A stretch of DNA of 64,000 bases from Rossellomorea aquimaris (GCF_020171925.1 NZ_JAIVAR010000001.1:1178001-1242000); one strand, 5' to 3'; counted from the first letter of the stretch, positions 8,100 through 17,540 are shown. The notes: generated by a model not told the origin, from the sequence alone. Numbers and translations: made by a program.

Positions 8100-8584
8100 C
8101 TTACAAAAAATCTCTTTTTTTGCCTATCTTTTTTTGACAATAAGAAGCCGAGTGTACCCATAATCAGTCCTAGGAGTGCCCCCCCTACCACCTCTTGTGG
8201 TTGATGTCCAAGCATTTCCTTCAGGCGCTTCGGTTTTTTCTCCTCAAATTCGACCGATTCTTTTTCATGAGCCTTTCTGACCAATTCATCCAAACTATTC
8301 ACTTTAAGCGTCAATTCTCCGGTCTGCCTTCTGATTCCCTGGGCATCATACATGACAATCAATCCAAAAATAAAGGAAAGGGCAAAATCTACCGTTTTGA
8401 CTCCTTTTTTCAATGCAATAAAAGTGGTCAAAGATGCAACCCCTGCACTGTGTGAGCTCGGCATTCCACCGGTCTGGAAGAAAAGGGACGGTTTCCATTC
8501 CTTTTTCTTCACGTAATGAAGAGGAATCTTCAACCCCTGGGCTAACATGATACTCAGTAAGGCAGTCAGTACTCCCTTATTCAA
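8096..8584 (-). CDS. yuiD: Divergent PAP2 family membrane protein YuiD
   Basis: Membrane protein of 162 residues of the divergent PAP2 group related to acid phosphatases and vanadium haloperoxidases. The motifs GGMPSSHSAGV (near residue 40) and the later AQGIRRQTGE and LGHQPQEVVGG segments are characteristic. Three or four hydrophobic helices are visible. Substrate unknown. I prefer the TTG start at 8584, 8 bases after GGGAGG, because the in-frame GTG 8593 overlaps the ribosome site. Confidence 0.85.
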   Translation of the reverse strand: MNKGVLTALLSIMLAQGLKIPLHYVKKKEWKPSLFFQTGGMPSSHSAGVASLTTFIALKKGVKTVDFALSFIFGLIVMYDAQGIRRQTGELTLKVNSLDELVRKAHEKESVEFEEKKPKRLKEMLGHQPQEVVGGALLGLIMGTLGFLLSKKDRQKKRFFVR

Positions 8585-8698
8585 CGCATACACCTCCCTT
8601 TGCCTTTAGTCTGTCCCAATTTCCCTGTTTGAGTGGGATATTTTAAAGAAGGAATAAGCAAAATAATGGTGTACATCAATTCAGGAGGAGGCGTTACA

Positions 8699-8836
8699 AT
8701 GAGCAAGGGAAACAACAAAAACAAAGGGAAAACCGCTACTAGTGTAAATCCTCAAGGATACGGAGCAGATACCGAATTCGCACAGGAACCTAAGAGCAAA
8801 CTAGAAAATGCAACTAAGAAAGCAAACAGGAAATAA
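8699..8836 (+). CDS. sspL: Small acid-soluble spore protein L
   Basis: Protein of 45 residues, highly charged and without hydrophobic stretches. The pattern KGK..SVNPQG......EPKSKLE..TKKANRK follows B. subtilis SspL, a minor forespore protein. I use ATG 8699, 11 bases after a strong AGGAGG, instead of the longer reading frame that begins at 8633. It sits next to the ypcP exonuclease gene, as in other Bacillus genomes. Expression in the forespore is expected, but I see no clear SigG promoter. Confidence 0.8.
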   Translation: MSKGNNKNKGKTATSVNPQGYGADTEFAQEPKSKLENATKKANRK

Positions 8837-8844
8837 ATGAACAA

Positions 8845-8873
8845 AAGAGCGGGGAATTAGAAATCCCGCTCTT
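8845..8873. terminator. Terminator between sspL and the exonuclease gene
   Basis: AAGAGCGGG / CCCGCTCTT stem around an 11-base loop between converging genes; the T-runs are short. Confidence 0.65.
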
Positions 8874-8880
8874 CATCTGT

Positions 8881-9777
8881 TCAACTGGTTGCGATCAAAG
8901 ACTCTGCGCTCAGTAAGTACCTTCTAAGTACTTTCAGCTCCAATTCTTCAATATAGGAAATCGAAGAATCAGATACACGACTCCAAACTGCATTCTCGAT
9001 CGATAGCGGTAGGGGGACTTCACAATGAATCTCTGCTAACTTCCTTGAAACGTGTAGCATCTCCAGATCTCCCTCAATTTTCTTCCGCTGTGATGGCGTC
9101 AATCGATCGAGGTTATCGAGTATGCCTTCAATATGCCCATATTCTTGAATCAGCTTTAGGGCTGTCTTCTCACCAATCCCTTTCACTCCTGGATACCCAT
9201 CGCTTGTATCCCCCATCAACGCTTTAACATCAATGAACTGCCGAGGTGTGATTCCGCGTTCTTCAACAAACATATCCTTTGTGTATGTCTGGTAATTTCC
9301 GAACCCTTTTTTCAGAAGCATGATGTCGATATTCTCATCCAGTAGCTGCAACAAGTCCTGGTCACCGCTAAGGACAGTCACTTTCCGCTCGTTCCGGTGA
9401 GCCTTTGCCAGTGTTCCGATGCAGTCATCCGCTTCATAACCGGGAACCCCGATATTGACCAAGTTGAATCCTTCCGCCACTTCCTTAGCCAGGTCGAATT
9501 GCGGGATTAACTCCGCAGGTGGGGCATTCCGGTTGGATTTATAATCCTCATAAACGTCGTTTCGGAATGTTTGACTTCCCATATCCCAGCATACGAGGAT
9601 GTGAGTAGGGTTGACGTGATCAACCGCCATCAGCAGGTGTTTCATGAACCCTTGCACCCCGTTAGTCGGCAAGCCTTTTGAATTCACCATAAACTGGCCG
9701 GTCACAGCCGTCGCAAAGAAAGACCGGAATAACAGCGCCATTCCATCTATTAATAATACGTGTTCGTTTTTCTTCAT
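8881..9777 (-). CDS. ypcP: 5'-3' exonuclease YpcP
   Basis: Stand-alone homologue (298 residues) of the 5'-nuclease domain of DNA polymerase I; it removes RNA primers and flaps. The acidic metal-site residues are visible in LLIDGMALLFR, CWDMG, YEADDCIG, LSGDQDLLQLL and LMGDTSDGYPGVKGIG; the last includes the helix-hairpin-helix. The polymerase and proofreading domains are absent, as is normal for this family. ATG 9777 follows GGGGAG by 8 bases; an earlier in-frame GTG lacks spacing. Confidence 0.92.
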   Translation of the reverse strand: MKKNEHVLLIDGMALLFRSFFATAVTGQFMVNSKGLPTNGVQGFMKHLLMAVDHVNPTHILVCWDMGSQTFRNDVYEDYKSNRNAPPAELIPQFDLAKEVAEGFNLVNIGVPGYEADDCIGTLAKAHRNERKVTVLSGDQDLLQLLDENIDIMLLKKGFGNYQTYTKDMFVEERGITPRQFIDVKALMGDTSDGYPGVKGIGEKTALKLIQEYGHIEGILDNLDRLTPSQRKKIEGDLEMLHVSRKLAEIHCEVPLPLSIENAVWSRVSDSSISYIEELELKVLRRYLLSAESLIATS

Positions 9778-9861
9778 TTCATCCACTCCCCAATAAAGCT
9801 TGATCCGTTACCTTTTTTCATCCTCTAAAAGTATAACATATTTTATGGTCCTCCCCATTGG

Positions 9862-9896
9862 AAAAGAAAAACAAGCCTGTCATCTGACAGGCTTGT
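9862..9896 (-). terminator. Terminator of the sulfurtransferase gene
   Basis: Twelve-base perfect stem ACAAGCCTGTCA / TGACAGGCTTGT; read on the minus strand it ends in TTTTTC. Confidence 0.85.
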
Positions 9897-9903
9897 CCTT
9901 TCA

Positions 9904-10734
9904 TTAATCTTTTTCCACTTTATGCGGTCCATAAGATACCCAATCGCTATAGCTGCCTGCATATAACCTGACATCTTTGAATCCTGCTTCGATCAATGCC
10001 ATGATATTTGGGGTGGCCGTCACACCCGATCCGCAGTAAACGACGACCGTTTTATTCTGATCTAACCCTGAAAAGCGTTCTTTTTGTGCAGTGATGTCCT
10101 TAAAGAAGCCATTCTGTAACCCTTCTGTCCAAGGAAAATTGACGGCTCGAGGGATATGACCCGGAATTCGGTCGATTGGCTCTTCCAATCCCGCATAACG
10201 CTCCTTACTGCGAGAATCGATCAGACATGCATCACTCTTACCTTCTGCAATGCGCTCCACTTCTTCCACGTCAACGAGCAAGTCTTCATTAAAAACGGGT
10301 TTATAGCTCTTTCCGGGATAGTCTGGAACATGTGAATCGGTATCGTATCCCGCATCCTTCCATGCCTGAAATCCGCCGTTCAATACGAACACCTCTTCGT
10401 GACCCAAGTAGCGGAGCAACCACCAGCATCTACCTGCGAATGCCCCTTCACCCTGATCATAGCAGATAATGATGGACTCGTTATCTATGCCTGCCTGTTC
10501 GATCTTTCTTAAGAAGTTTTTCATGTTAGGGAGCGGATGGCGCCCCCCATGCTCCTTTACATGACCGGATAAATCCTTCTCAAGGTCGAAATAGACGGCC
10601 CCTGGGATATGAGCTACCCCATATAGCGTCTTTCCCTCGGAAGGCTTGCCTAAGGAGAAGCTGCAGTCGATCACCCTGATTCGGCGATCGTTCAAATGAT
10701 TCTTTACCCATTCCACACTTTTGACACAATTCAT
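9904..10734 (-). CDS. Two-domain rhodanese sulfurtransferase (SseA-like)
   Basis: Protein of 276 residues made of two rhodanese domains (about 1-135 and 150-276). Only the second has the active cysteine, C234 in CGSGVTA, which is the loop type of 3-mercaptopyruvate sulfurtransferases rather than of thiosulfate sulfurtransferases. It should move a sulfane sulfur to an acceptor thiol in the cytoplasm. The first domain has GEGAFAGR in place of the active loop. I chose ATG 10734 after AAAGGGGG and trimmed 52 codons of unlikely N-terminal extension. Confidence 0.87.
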   Translation of the reverse strand: MNCVKSVEWVKNHLNDRRIRVIDCSFSLGKPSEGKTLYGVAHIPGAVYFDLEKDLSGHVKEHGGRHPLPNMKNFLRKIEQAGIDNESIIICYDQGEGAFAGRCWWLLRYLGHEEVFVLNGGFQAWKDAGYDTDSHVPDYPGKSYKPVFNEDLLVDVEEVERIAEGKSDACLIDSRSKERYAGLEEPIDRIPGHIPRAVNFPWTEGLQNGFFKDITAQKERFSGLDQNKTVVVYCGSGVTATPNIMALIEAGFKDVRLYAGSYSDWVSYGPHKVEKD

Positions 10735-10948
10735 GAAGATATCCCCCTTTTCTTCATCAAGTCCTTTACAGCGTCCTTTGGTTCCCAGCAGGAAAATCGA
10801 TAAGATGTCTTTGTCTCGTATCCTAGGCGGGAACAATAATAAATAGTCTAGGAATCCTTCTGCAACTTCCTGCCACGAATATGGATACATGTTGCACAGC
10901 AGTGGTACGGATTTTCACTCATTATTTCCACCCCTTCGGTCATTCGAT

Positions 10949-13900
10949 TTAAGAGGTCTCTTCCAGCCATTTCAGTTCTGTGCGAAGCTTTTCGATGTCC
11001 TGAACTTTACTCAAAGCTTCAATGTTCGAATGAATTTGCTCAAGCACCTGTCCCCTTGCTTCTTCTTTCATCTTGCTGAACCGGAGCCTGATATCTGACT
11101 GGATCCATTCCTTAAGTCGCTGTTTTTCCCTGTTCAAATAATCATCTGCTGGTCCATCAAGTTTCTTCTCCAATGCTTCCTGGACTTCTTTCTTTCCTCC
11201 TTTTTCAAGGAAGTGCTTCGTGTTCTTGAACGATGAAAGGGCCCCTCTGAATTCGTTCATATCGATTTCTTTGAATGCTTGCTGGAATTCAATACTTATG
11301 TTGCTTTCGTCCCGGTTTGATGAAAGGAGGATTTCCTCGTCCCATCCTTGGATGATCGTTTCGAATTCATCCCATTGGTCACTCAGCTGCTTTCCGATAT
11401 ACTGTTGCATCCGTAGGGAAGTGGCCCTCATTTCCTGTGAGAGATCAAACCCAATGCTTCCAATGAATTCCTTCAACCCACTTTCCAGCGCTTTCGCAGG
11501 ATTCGATTCATTCAAGAACAACCCTGAATGAAATGCTTCCTTATAGAAATCGGGAGCACGGAAGAACACACGTTGTTTCAAGTAATGAACCAATTCATCC
11601 AATTCCTGCTGGAGCTCTGCCTCCATCCTCCCGGTCCCTCTTGATTCAAGGAAGTTTATCACCTTGGCCTTCGTATCTTGCAGCTCTGAAATACGACGCT
11701 TTTTGTCCGACTGATCGCTTGAAGCCGATTGGATAAAATGCTTGAATCGCCTGATTCCTTTCTTCCATTCATTCATTGCGGAATCAACGCTCATCCCGAC
11801 CAGCTCATGCTGGATAAAGGATTCGAAATCACCTTTGAACCGTTCCATTCCGTGCGCTGCCTCATTTTGAAGCGCAAGCAGGGAAGAAACCCCGAAAATC
11901 CTCGGGAAGCGGATGCCATATTGGATCAGCTGATTCTTCACATATCCTATGACGTCTTCCTTTTCTTCTTCGTCCTTGGCAAGATCGATTGCATTGACGA
12001 TAAAGAACATTTTGTCGAGCTCGAATGTATCTTTCACCCGACCGAGCTGGATGAGGAACTCCCTATCCGCTTTTGCAAACGCATGATTATAATACGTGAC
12101 GAAAAGAATGGCATCTGCATTCTTTATATATTCGAAAGCCACACCGGTATGTCGGGCATTGATTGAATCTGCCCCCGGAGTGTCTACCAGCGTGATGCCC
12201 CTCCTGGTAATATCACAGTCATAGTATAAATCGATGGACTCGACAAAGCAGGATTTTGATTCATCCGCTACGTATCGTCTGTACTCATCCAGGTTCACGG
12301 TGATCTTTTGACCCAATACCCCGACGAACCTTTCATATCCTTGATAAAATGCACGGAGGAATGAAAGGTGAATTTTTTCTTTTGCATCACCATCTGCTTC
12401 ATCTAGTAACACCGGGATCACTTTCATGGCTTCTTCGAGACTAGACACTTCCTTGTCAAAGAATGAAAGTGAATTAGAAAGATCCTGAAGCAGCTGTTCG
12501 TCCGATTTGATCTGTACATCCGCTGTTTCATGATGATGGTGATCACTAACAGGCTTGATTCTGTTAATGGATGCAGTCGTTGGATTGGGGCTGACAGGCA
12601 GTACTTTCTTCCCAAGAAGCGCATTGGCAAATGAAGATTTACCGGCACTGAATGCCCCGAATAATGCAATGGTGAACGATTGATGGGCAAGCCTTTCCTT
12701 TTTACCTTCCAGTATTTCAGCGATCTTATTGAATCCTTCTAGGCCCTTAAAGATATGAGTCATCCGGTCAAGCCTTTCAATCGCATGTTCAGCGGAAACC
12801 TTCGTTTCACCATTTGCATGTTCTTGTTGAGGATTCGCCTCTTCCAACACGTTTTCAACGGTTTTCTCCGATGTGTCATCCAACACTTCGGATGCATCAA
12901 CGTATGACATTTCCTTGTTTACCCATTCATTGATCCAGCCTTGGATCATTTCATCCCTTCCTTGCATTTCTGAAACATTTCTCAATCTCGCTACTTGCTG
13001 CTGCTTTTCCTCCTCGAGGAGATTCCACTTATGCAAGAAGACGGTCTTCTGGCGAAGCTCCTGAAGCTTCTCCTGTAGCTGAGTCTGCTTTAGTTCATTG
13101 TCATCCTCAAGTTGTTTAAGGGTTTCCTGGAATAACTTGTTCGTTTCGATCCGTGCATTTTTCTTCAAGTCTTCCGAAACATTGTCACAATACTGTAGAA
13201 CATAATCTCCAGTAACCTTCGCACCCGGCTTGATCAAACTGGTCAGATATCCCTCATCCACTTTCAGGGACAACTTCTCCCAATCTTCTATTATATTTGG
13301 GGCCATCGATGATTTTTTCTTCAAGAAAGATTTCCCCAATGTCTTCAGATGCCAGTCGAGCTGTGTTTCAATCCGGCCATTCACCTCTTCTCTAAAGGCT
13401 TGCGACCTCCTGGATCGTTCTTCTTCAGTCTTGTTCTTCGAGAATAAGAACCCGACCTTGAATTCAGGCTGCTGGCTTTCCAAGAATTCTTTCGCAAGAT
13501 CTCTTGTCTCGAATGGCATCAAATAGGCATTCTTAAGTATTTTACTACGCTCATCTTCGAACTCCTGTTGAAGGGAGCCATTATCGTCATCTGATAATTG
13601 GTCAAGCATCTTTTGCTCTTCGAGAAGAAGGCTTTCTTTCCTACCCCATTCTTCTTCGTCAAGATGATTCTTACTTTCTTCCATGATTGTCTGCTGCTGA
13701 TCCCCATACCATCGCTCATGCTCATAAACAAGCTGTGACATTGCGGAGCTGGCAGAGGATTTGATCAATTCTTCTTTCATCGTCACTTGATCTTTAATGA
13801 GCTCTCGAAGCGCCTCTGATTCATTGTAAGGGTGCGCTGTATCTTTCAAACTTGTGTAGAAGATACCATCCGGAATGACACCCCAGGAAGAAAAGGAATC

Positions 13901-14575
13901 ACTGACCCCCTCTTTAAACGCCTCGAATGATAACTCCTCTTCTTGATGTTTATCGATTTGATTCACGACTAAATACAGCTTGACTCCATGGCGCTTCATC
14001 TCTTTCGCGAATTGAAAGTTCACCTGTGACTGGACGTGATTGTAATCCATCACATAAAAAACCGCGTCCGCCAAATGGATCGCCGATTCGGTTGATAGCC
14101 TGTGGGCGTCGTCCGTACTATCCACTCCCGGTGTATCCAGAACTGCAACTCCTTCAGGAAGAGAAATTTCATTTCTGCCTATTTCGACCGAATATACATC
14201 TTCCCCATTACGGCAGTATTCCTTGATGTCGGAATAGTCAAACGGAGCCTTAATCTTGATCGACCTTCCTGAATGTTCATGAACGTACGCATAATCCTCT
14301 TCAGAGTGCTGGACTTTTACAAGGTTTGCGCTTGTCGGGATGGGACTTGATGGCAGGATTTCTTCGCCCATCAGATAGTTGATCATGGTTGATTTACCTG
14401 CAGAGAAATGTCCGCAGAAAGCCAGGATGAATTCCTGATTATAAAGTTTTTCTGCCAGTCTCTCAGCTTTTAGGGCACGCTCATCATCGCCCTTACTTCG
14501 AAATATATCGTCATACCCTGCCAATTCTAGCAGGATTGTATGTAAATCAGTACTTTGTTGGTCTATGCGGCTCAT
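10949..14575 (-). CDS. dynA: Double dynamin-like GTPase DynA
   Basis: Large membrane-remodelling GTPase of 1208 residues formed by internal duplication of a bacterial dynamin; B. subtilis DynA is about 1190. The first GTPase has its P-loop at residues 55-63 (GHFSAGKST) and DTPGVDSTD further on; the second has GAFSAGKSS near residue 640 and DTPGADSIN. NQID and NAID provide base recognition. Long coiled-coil segments follow each GTPase. DynA tethers and fuses membranes and protects cells from phage and pore-forming agents. AAGGATC precedes the ATG. In B. subtilis it also neighbours ypbQ and bcsA. Confidence 0.95.
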   Translation of the reverse strand: MSRIDQQSTDLHTILLELAGYDDIFRSKGDDERALKAERLAEKLYNQEFILAFCGHFSAGKSTMINYLMGEEILPSSPIPTSANLVKVQHSEEDYAYVHEHSGRSIKIKAPFDYSDIKEYCRNGEDVYSVEIGRNEISLPEGVAVLDTPGVDSTDDAHRLSTESAIHLADAVFYVMDYNHVQSQVNFQFAKEMKRHGVKLYLVVNQIDKHQEEELSFEAFKEGVSDSFSSWGVIPDGIFYTSLKDTAHPYNESEALRELIKDQVTMKEELIKSSASSAMSQLVYEHERWYGDQQQTIMEESKNHLDEEEWGRKESLLLEEQKMLDQLSDDDNGSLQQEFEDERSKILKNAYLMPFETRDLAKEFLESQQPEFKVGFLFSKNKTEEERSRRSQAFREEVNGRIETQLDWHLKTLGKSFLKKKSSMAPNIIEDWEKLSLKVDEGYLTSLIKPGAKVTGDYVLQYCDNVSEDLKKNARIETNKLFQETLKQLEDDNELKQTQLQEKLQELRQKTVFLHKWNLLEEEKQQQVARLRNVSEMQGRDEMIQGWINEWVNKEMSYVDASEVLDDTSEKTVENVLEEANPQQEHANGETKVSAEHAIERLDRMTHIFKGLEGFNKIAEILEGKKERLAHQSFTIALFGAFSAGKSSFANALLGKKVLPVSPNPTTASINRIKPVSDHHHHETADVQIKSDEQLLQDLSNSLSFFDKEVSSLEEAMKVIPVLLDEADGDAKEKIHLSFLRAFYQGYERFVGVLGQKITVNLDEYRRYVADESKSCFVESIDLYYDCDITRRGITLVDTPGADSINARHTGVAFEYIKNADAILFVTYYNHAFAKADREFLIQLGRVKDTFELDKMFFIVNAIDLAKDEEEKEDVIGYVKNQLIQYGIRFPRIFGVSSLLALQNEAAHGMERFKGDFESFIQHELVGMSVDSAMNEWKKGIRRFKHFIQSASSDQSDKKRRISELQDTKAKVINFLESRGTGRMEAELQQELDELVHYLKQRVFFRAPDFYKEAFHSGLFLNESNPAKALESGLKEFIGSIGFDLSQEMRATSLRMQQYIGKQLSDQWDEFETIIQGWDEEILLSSNRDESNISIEFQQAFKEIDMNEFRGALSSFKNTKHFLEKGGKKEVQEALEKKLDGPADDYLNREKQRLKEWIQSDIRLRFSKMKEEARGQVLEQIHSNIEALSKVQDIEKLRTELKWLEETS

Positions 14576-14757
14576 ATCTAAGATCCTTTCTATTCCAAAA
14601 GATGATAACGCTTTTATTCTATCGTATTTCTCATAATATCTCTATGATTTCATGTCTAAGGTTCCTGCATCATTGTATTCAACTCTTCATCAAATGGGGA
14701 AACGGATCTTCGCATGTCTTTTTTTCATTAAGCAGTTTTAATGAAATTTTTTTCATA

Positions 14758-14885
14758 ACTCCTGCGGGAATTGCGGGAAAGTTGAGACCCCGCAGGGCAA
14801 AGCCCGAGGATTCTCAACTCACGCCCCGCGGAAAGCGAGCACCTGGAGCGCAAATCAACCACTATTCGCTTCTTAGATGGCAACG
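14758..14885. repeat. Family A GC-rich intergenic repeat, copy 1
   Basis: Gene-free region upstream of dynA. It holds CTCCTGCGGGA, an internal inverted repeat GTTGAGA / TCTCAAC (14781-14787 and 14812-14818) and CGGAAAGCGAGCACCTGGAGCG. Matching segments recur in inverse orientation at 41879-42104 and, in part, at 42384-42452. The GC-rich sequence contrasts with its AT-rich flanks. Confidence 0.75.
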
Positions 14886-14910
14886 AGTAGTGATGTTAAA
14901 AAAGTTCAAA

Positions 14911-14941
14911 TAAAAAAAGCCTTCTTCAGACGAAGAAGACT
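14911..14941 (-). terminator. Terminator of the small membrane-protein gene
   Basis: CTTCTTC / GAAGAAG stem with a 4-base loop, followed on the minus strand by GGC and seven T residues. Confidence 0.8.
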
Positions 14942-15110
14942 ATCGGGTCGATTCTGTTGGCATTAGATTGGAAGGAACAAATGATCTTGATTCATACTGT
15001 ACAGAGTCTCTTTTTTGAACGGGATGTCGATCGACCATCACATTAGACAATACCTTTTTCATAATCAAGCCGTATGTAACCACCGTTAACAATATGAACA
15101 ACCAAACCAT
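14940..15110 (-). CDS. Small membrane protein, unknown
   Basis: Reading frame of 56 residues starting MVWLFILLTVVTYGLIMKK: one membrane helix at residues 2-18, then a basic, polar tail. GGTGGGA lies 7 bases before the chosen ATG 15110. A good rho-independent terminator begins at its stop codon, which supports a real transcript. It lies about 100 bp after bpsB on the same strand and could be the last gene of that operon. I do not recognise a family. Confidence 0.5.
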   Translation of the reverse strand: MVWLFILLTVVTYGLIMKKVLSNVMVDRHPVQKRDSVQYESRSFVPSNLMPTESTR

Positions 15111-15211
15111 ATCCAATCCCACCTTTACATATATTTGGACTTGCAATTGAGAATAATTTTCATGTTCAATTAAATCTTATCAAAAACGATAATCATTTTC
15201 AATAAGAATTT

Positions 15212-15778
15212 TCATTTTTCTCTTTTTGATGCACCTATCCAGCCGGGCGTGCCTATATGGACTCTTTCATAATTCGTTTCACTCTTCAACGCTCTCTCTT
15301 CAACGGGGATTCTGGTGAAGAGGATTAATTGGTTAAGAACGGCAAAGATGATCAATGTCCAATATGCATTGAATAGAAGAGGTATCAACACCAATTCAAC
15401 CGTGACAATGAGATAATTCGGATGCCTGAACAGTTTATACGGTCCTTTTGCCACTACTTCAGTATCAGGAAGAACGATGATTTTTGTATTCCAATACTTC
15501 CCAAGAGAAGAAATGACCCAGATCCTCCCAGCCTGAGTGAGAAGGAACCCTGCCAAGAGGTACTTCCAAAGGGGATGGACTCCCGTATGGTATATGCCTC
15601 CTTCAATTAGCAATGAGACAAAAAAAGCGGAATGAATCATGACCATGAATTGATAGTGACTTTGTCCAAATTCCTTTGCACCACGTTCTTTCATCCACTG
15701 TTCATTTTTTCGGGCAATCACTAACTCTGCCACCCGTTGAATGATCAAAATGGCAAAAAATAAACCGAAAAATATCAT
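15212..15778 (-). CDS. bpsB: Isoprenylcysteine carboxyl methyltransferase-family enzyme BpsB
   Basis: Membrane methyltransferase of 188 residues with four or five helices and the C-terminal family signature GPYKLFRHPNYL with a downstream PVEERAL. B. subtilis BpsB (YpbQ) methylates the hydroxyl of alkylpyrones made by BpsA. The start region holds two adjacent ATG codons (15781, 15778) overlapping the bpsA stop; I use the second for spacing from AGGTGG. The overlap suggests coupled translation with bpsA. Confidence 0.85.
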   Translation of the reverse strand: MIFFGLFFAILIIQRVAELVIARKNEQWMKERGAKEFGQSHYQFMVMIHSAFFVSLLIEGGIYHTGVHPLWKYLLAGFLLTQAGRIWVISSLGKYWNTKIIVLPDTEVVAKGPYKLFRHPNYLIVTVELVLIPLLFNAYWTLIIFAVLNQLILFTRIPVEERALKSETNYERVHIGTPGWIGASKREK

Positions 15779-16848
15779 CATTCCCACCTCATCAAAACTA
15801 ATTCTGAACTGAACCCCGGTCCAAGCGCGGTACCTAAACCAAGATCCCCTTTGTTGCATGGACTCTCCAGGAATTCTTTAAGGACATAAAAGATCGTCAC
15901 CGATGACATATTACCGAATTCCTTCAACACATTCATGCTATTCTCCGTCATACTCTCATCAAACCCCAGCGCTTCTATGTAAGCATCGATTACCTTCTTT
16001 CCTCCAGGGTGGGCGACGAAATGATTGATTTCAGCCAAATCGATCCCATGTGCATGAATGAATCCTTCCACATTCGGTCGCAGCCAATTCTTGACTAACG
16101 TCGGAATGTCCTTTGAAAAAACGACATAAAGCCCATCGTTTTTAATATTCCAGCCCATTACATCAAGGGAATCTTTCAGTGTTGTGGACTGTGTCGCAAA
16201 TATCGTAGGCAAAGGGGAGCTGTTTGCATGAAGTAGCTTGCTGTCTTCACCGCTGACCACTGTACATGCAACCCCATCGGCAAATAGGGAGGTTCCGACT
16301 AGATTACTTTTGGATCGATCACCATGTTGGAATGTCAGGGAGCACAATTCCACAGACAGGATCAATACATTCGCTTCGGGAAATGCAAGACAGTACTCAT
16401 AAGCTCTTGATAATCCAGCGGCTCCCCCGGCACATCCTAGCCCCCATATTGGAATCCGTTTCACATGTGAAGAGAATGGCAAGACATTCATGATGCGCGC
16501 TTCGATGCTCGGGGTCGCTAGTCCGGATGTACAAATCGTGAAGATTGCATCGATTTCTTCGTATTCAATATTATGTTTTTTCATGCATTTTTCGATGGCC
16601 CTCGTTCCCATCTCAACTGCATGATGGATGAATAGATCGTTCTTTTCCTGAAATGAATGAGAAGTTGAAAACCAGTCAATGTCATTCACAAAGTAGCGGC
16701 TTTCGATTTCTCCATTATCAAATATGGGCAGCAGGCGGTCTATATCCTTGAAACTACCGGAAAACAAATTGCGTGCAAATTCCGCTACTTCCTTTTGAGT
16801 GATTTTAAATGGCGGGATTTCTGTTTCAACGGCAATAATTTTAGGCAT
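15778..16848 (-). CDS. bpsA: Type III polyketide synthase BpsA (BcsA)
   Basis: Chalcone-synthase-like enzyme of 356 residues that condenses fatty acyl-CoA with malonyl-CoA units to give alkylpyrones. The catalytic triad is visible: C139 (GLGCAGG), H280 (VAHPGG) and N313 (FGNMSS). ATG 16848 follows GGAGAG by 7 bases. The first gene of a pair with bpsB, as in B. subtilis. The products are membrane-associated lipids of unclear role. Confidence 0.92.
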   Translation of the reverse strand: MPKIIAVETEIPPFKITQKEVAEFARNLFSGSFKDIDRLLPIFDNGEIESRYFVNDIDWFSTSHSFQEKNDLFIHHAVEMGTRAIEKCMKKHNIEYEEIDAIFTICTSGLATPSIEARIMNVLPFSSHVKRIPIWGLGCAGGAAGLSRAYEYCLAFPEANVLILSVELCSLTFQHGDRSKSNLVGTSLFADGVACTVVSGEDSKLLHANSSPLPTIFATQSTTLKDSLDVMGWNIKNDGLYVVFSKDIPTLVKNWLRPNVEGFIHAHGIDLAEINHFVAHPGGKKVIDAYIEALGFDESMTENSMNVLKEFGNMSSVTIFYVLKEFLESPCNKGDLGLGTALGPGFSSELVLMRWE

Positions 16849-17025
16849 GCAACGACTCTCCTTATCTTTTTCCATGTAAGGATAGCATTACCATTTTTGA
16901 AATAATCATGTATGCACGAGGAGAGTCGTACGTTCAAATTGAAAAGAATGAAGAAATCCCCATATAAAAATAGGTAAAAAGTTTCATATTGAACCTGACG
17001 AAGGAGCCTTAAGACCCATAAGGTA

Positions 17026-17034
17026 TGTTATAAT
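17026..17034 (+). promoter_or_regulatory. Extended -10 promoter of the cheX-like gene
   Basis: TGTTATAAT matches the extended -10 consensus, 30 bp before the start; no good -35 box is present. The rest of the 215-bp gap shows nothing else. Confidence 0.55.
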
Positions 17035-17063
17035 GAACAGGACTAAATCACGGAGGCATTCAC

Positions 17064-17540
17064 ATGAATATGACCACCAGTCTTACGGATACAGTAAATC
17101 ATTTCATCACCTCATTAAAAGGCGTGATCCCGATGGAAGTGATCGTAAGTGAACCCACTTCCTTAGACGAACCTTATAATAAGCATGGCATCGGTGTATT
17201 GATCGGAATGACGGGTGATACCCGCGGAAGATTCCTCATTGATGGCGGGGAAGAGAGTTTCCAAGCTCTTGCAGCATCCATGTTCGGAATGCCTTTATCG
17301 GGTGAAATGCTGGAATCATTCGCAGGTGAATTAGGCAATATGATTGTAGGGAACCTTGCCACCTCACTTGCACAAAGCGGATATCGAGCAGATATCACAA
17401 CTCCCACCGTCATTATCGGTGATTCAAGACTTTATGGCTTCCAGCAAGCTTTGCAGCTCCCTGTCACAATCGAACATGCAGGAGATTTCCTGATCCTCTT
17501 CATGCAAGAAAATGAGCGGGATGCAAAAAGCGGACATTGA
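17064..17540 (+). CDS. Orphan CheX-domain protein
   Basis: Protein of 158 residues with a single CheC/CheX phosphatase-type helix, ESFAGELGNMIVGN, containing the ExxN motif (E89 to N92). Proteins of this group dephosphorylate CheY-P or related response regulators. No chemotaxis gene lies nearby, so its partner is unknown. GGAGG sits 7 bases before the ATG; a second ATG two codons later is possible. It has its own promoter and terminator. Confidence 0.8.
   Translation: MNMTTSLTDTVNHFITSLKGVIPMEVIVSEPTSLDEPYNKHGIGVLIGMTGDTRGRFLIDGGEESFQALAASMFGMPLSGEMLESFAGELGNMIVGNLATSLAQSGYRADITTPTVIIGDSRLYGFQQALQLPVTIEHAGDFLILFMQENERDAKSGH

Noticed and set aside
14536-14913. 125-codon frame upstream of dynA
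   Set aside because: Spans the family A repeat and overlaps the dynA start on the other strand; composition is not protein-like.
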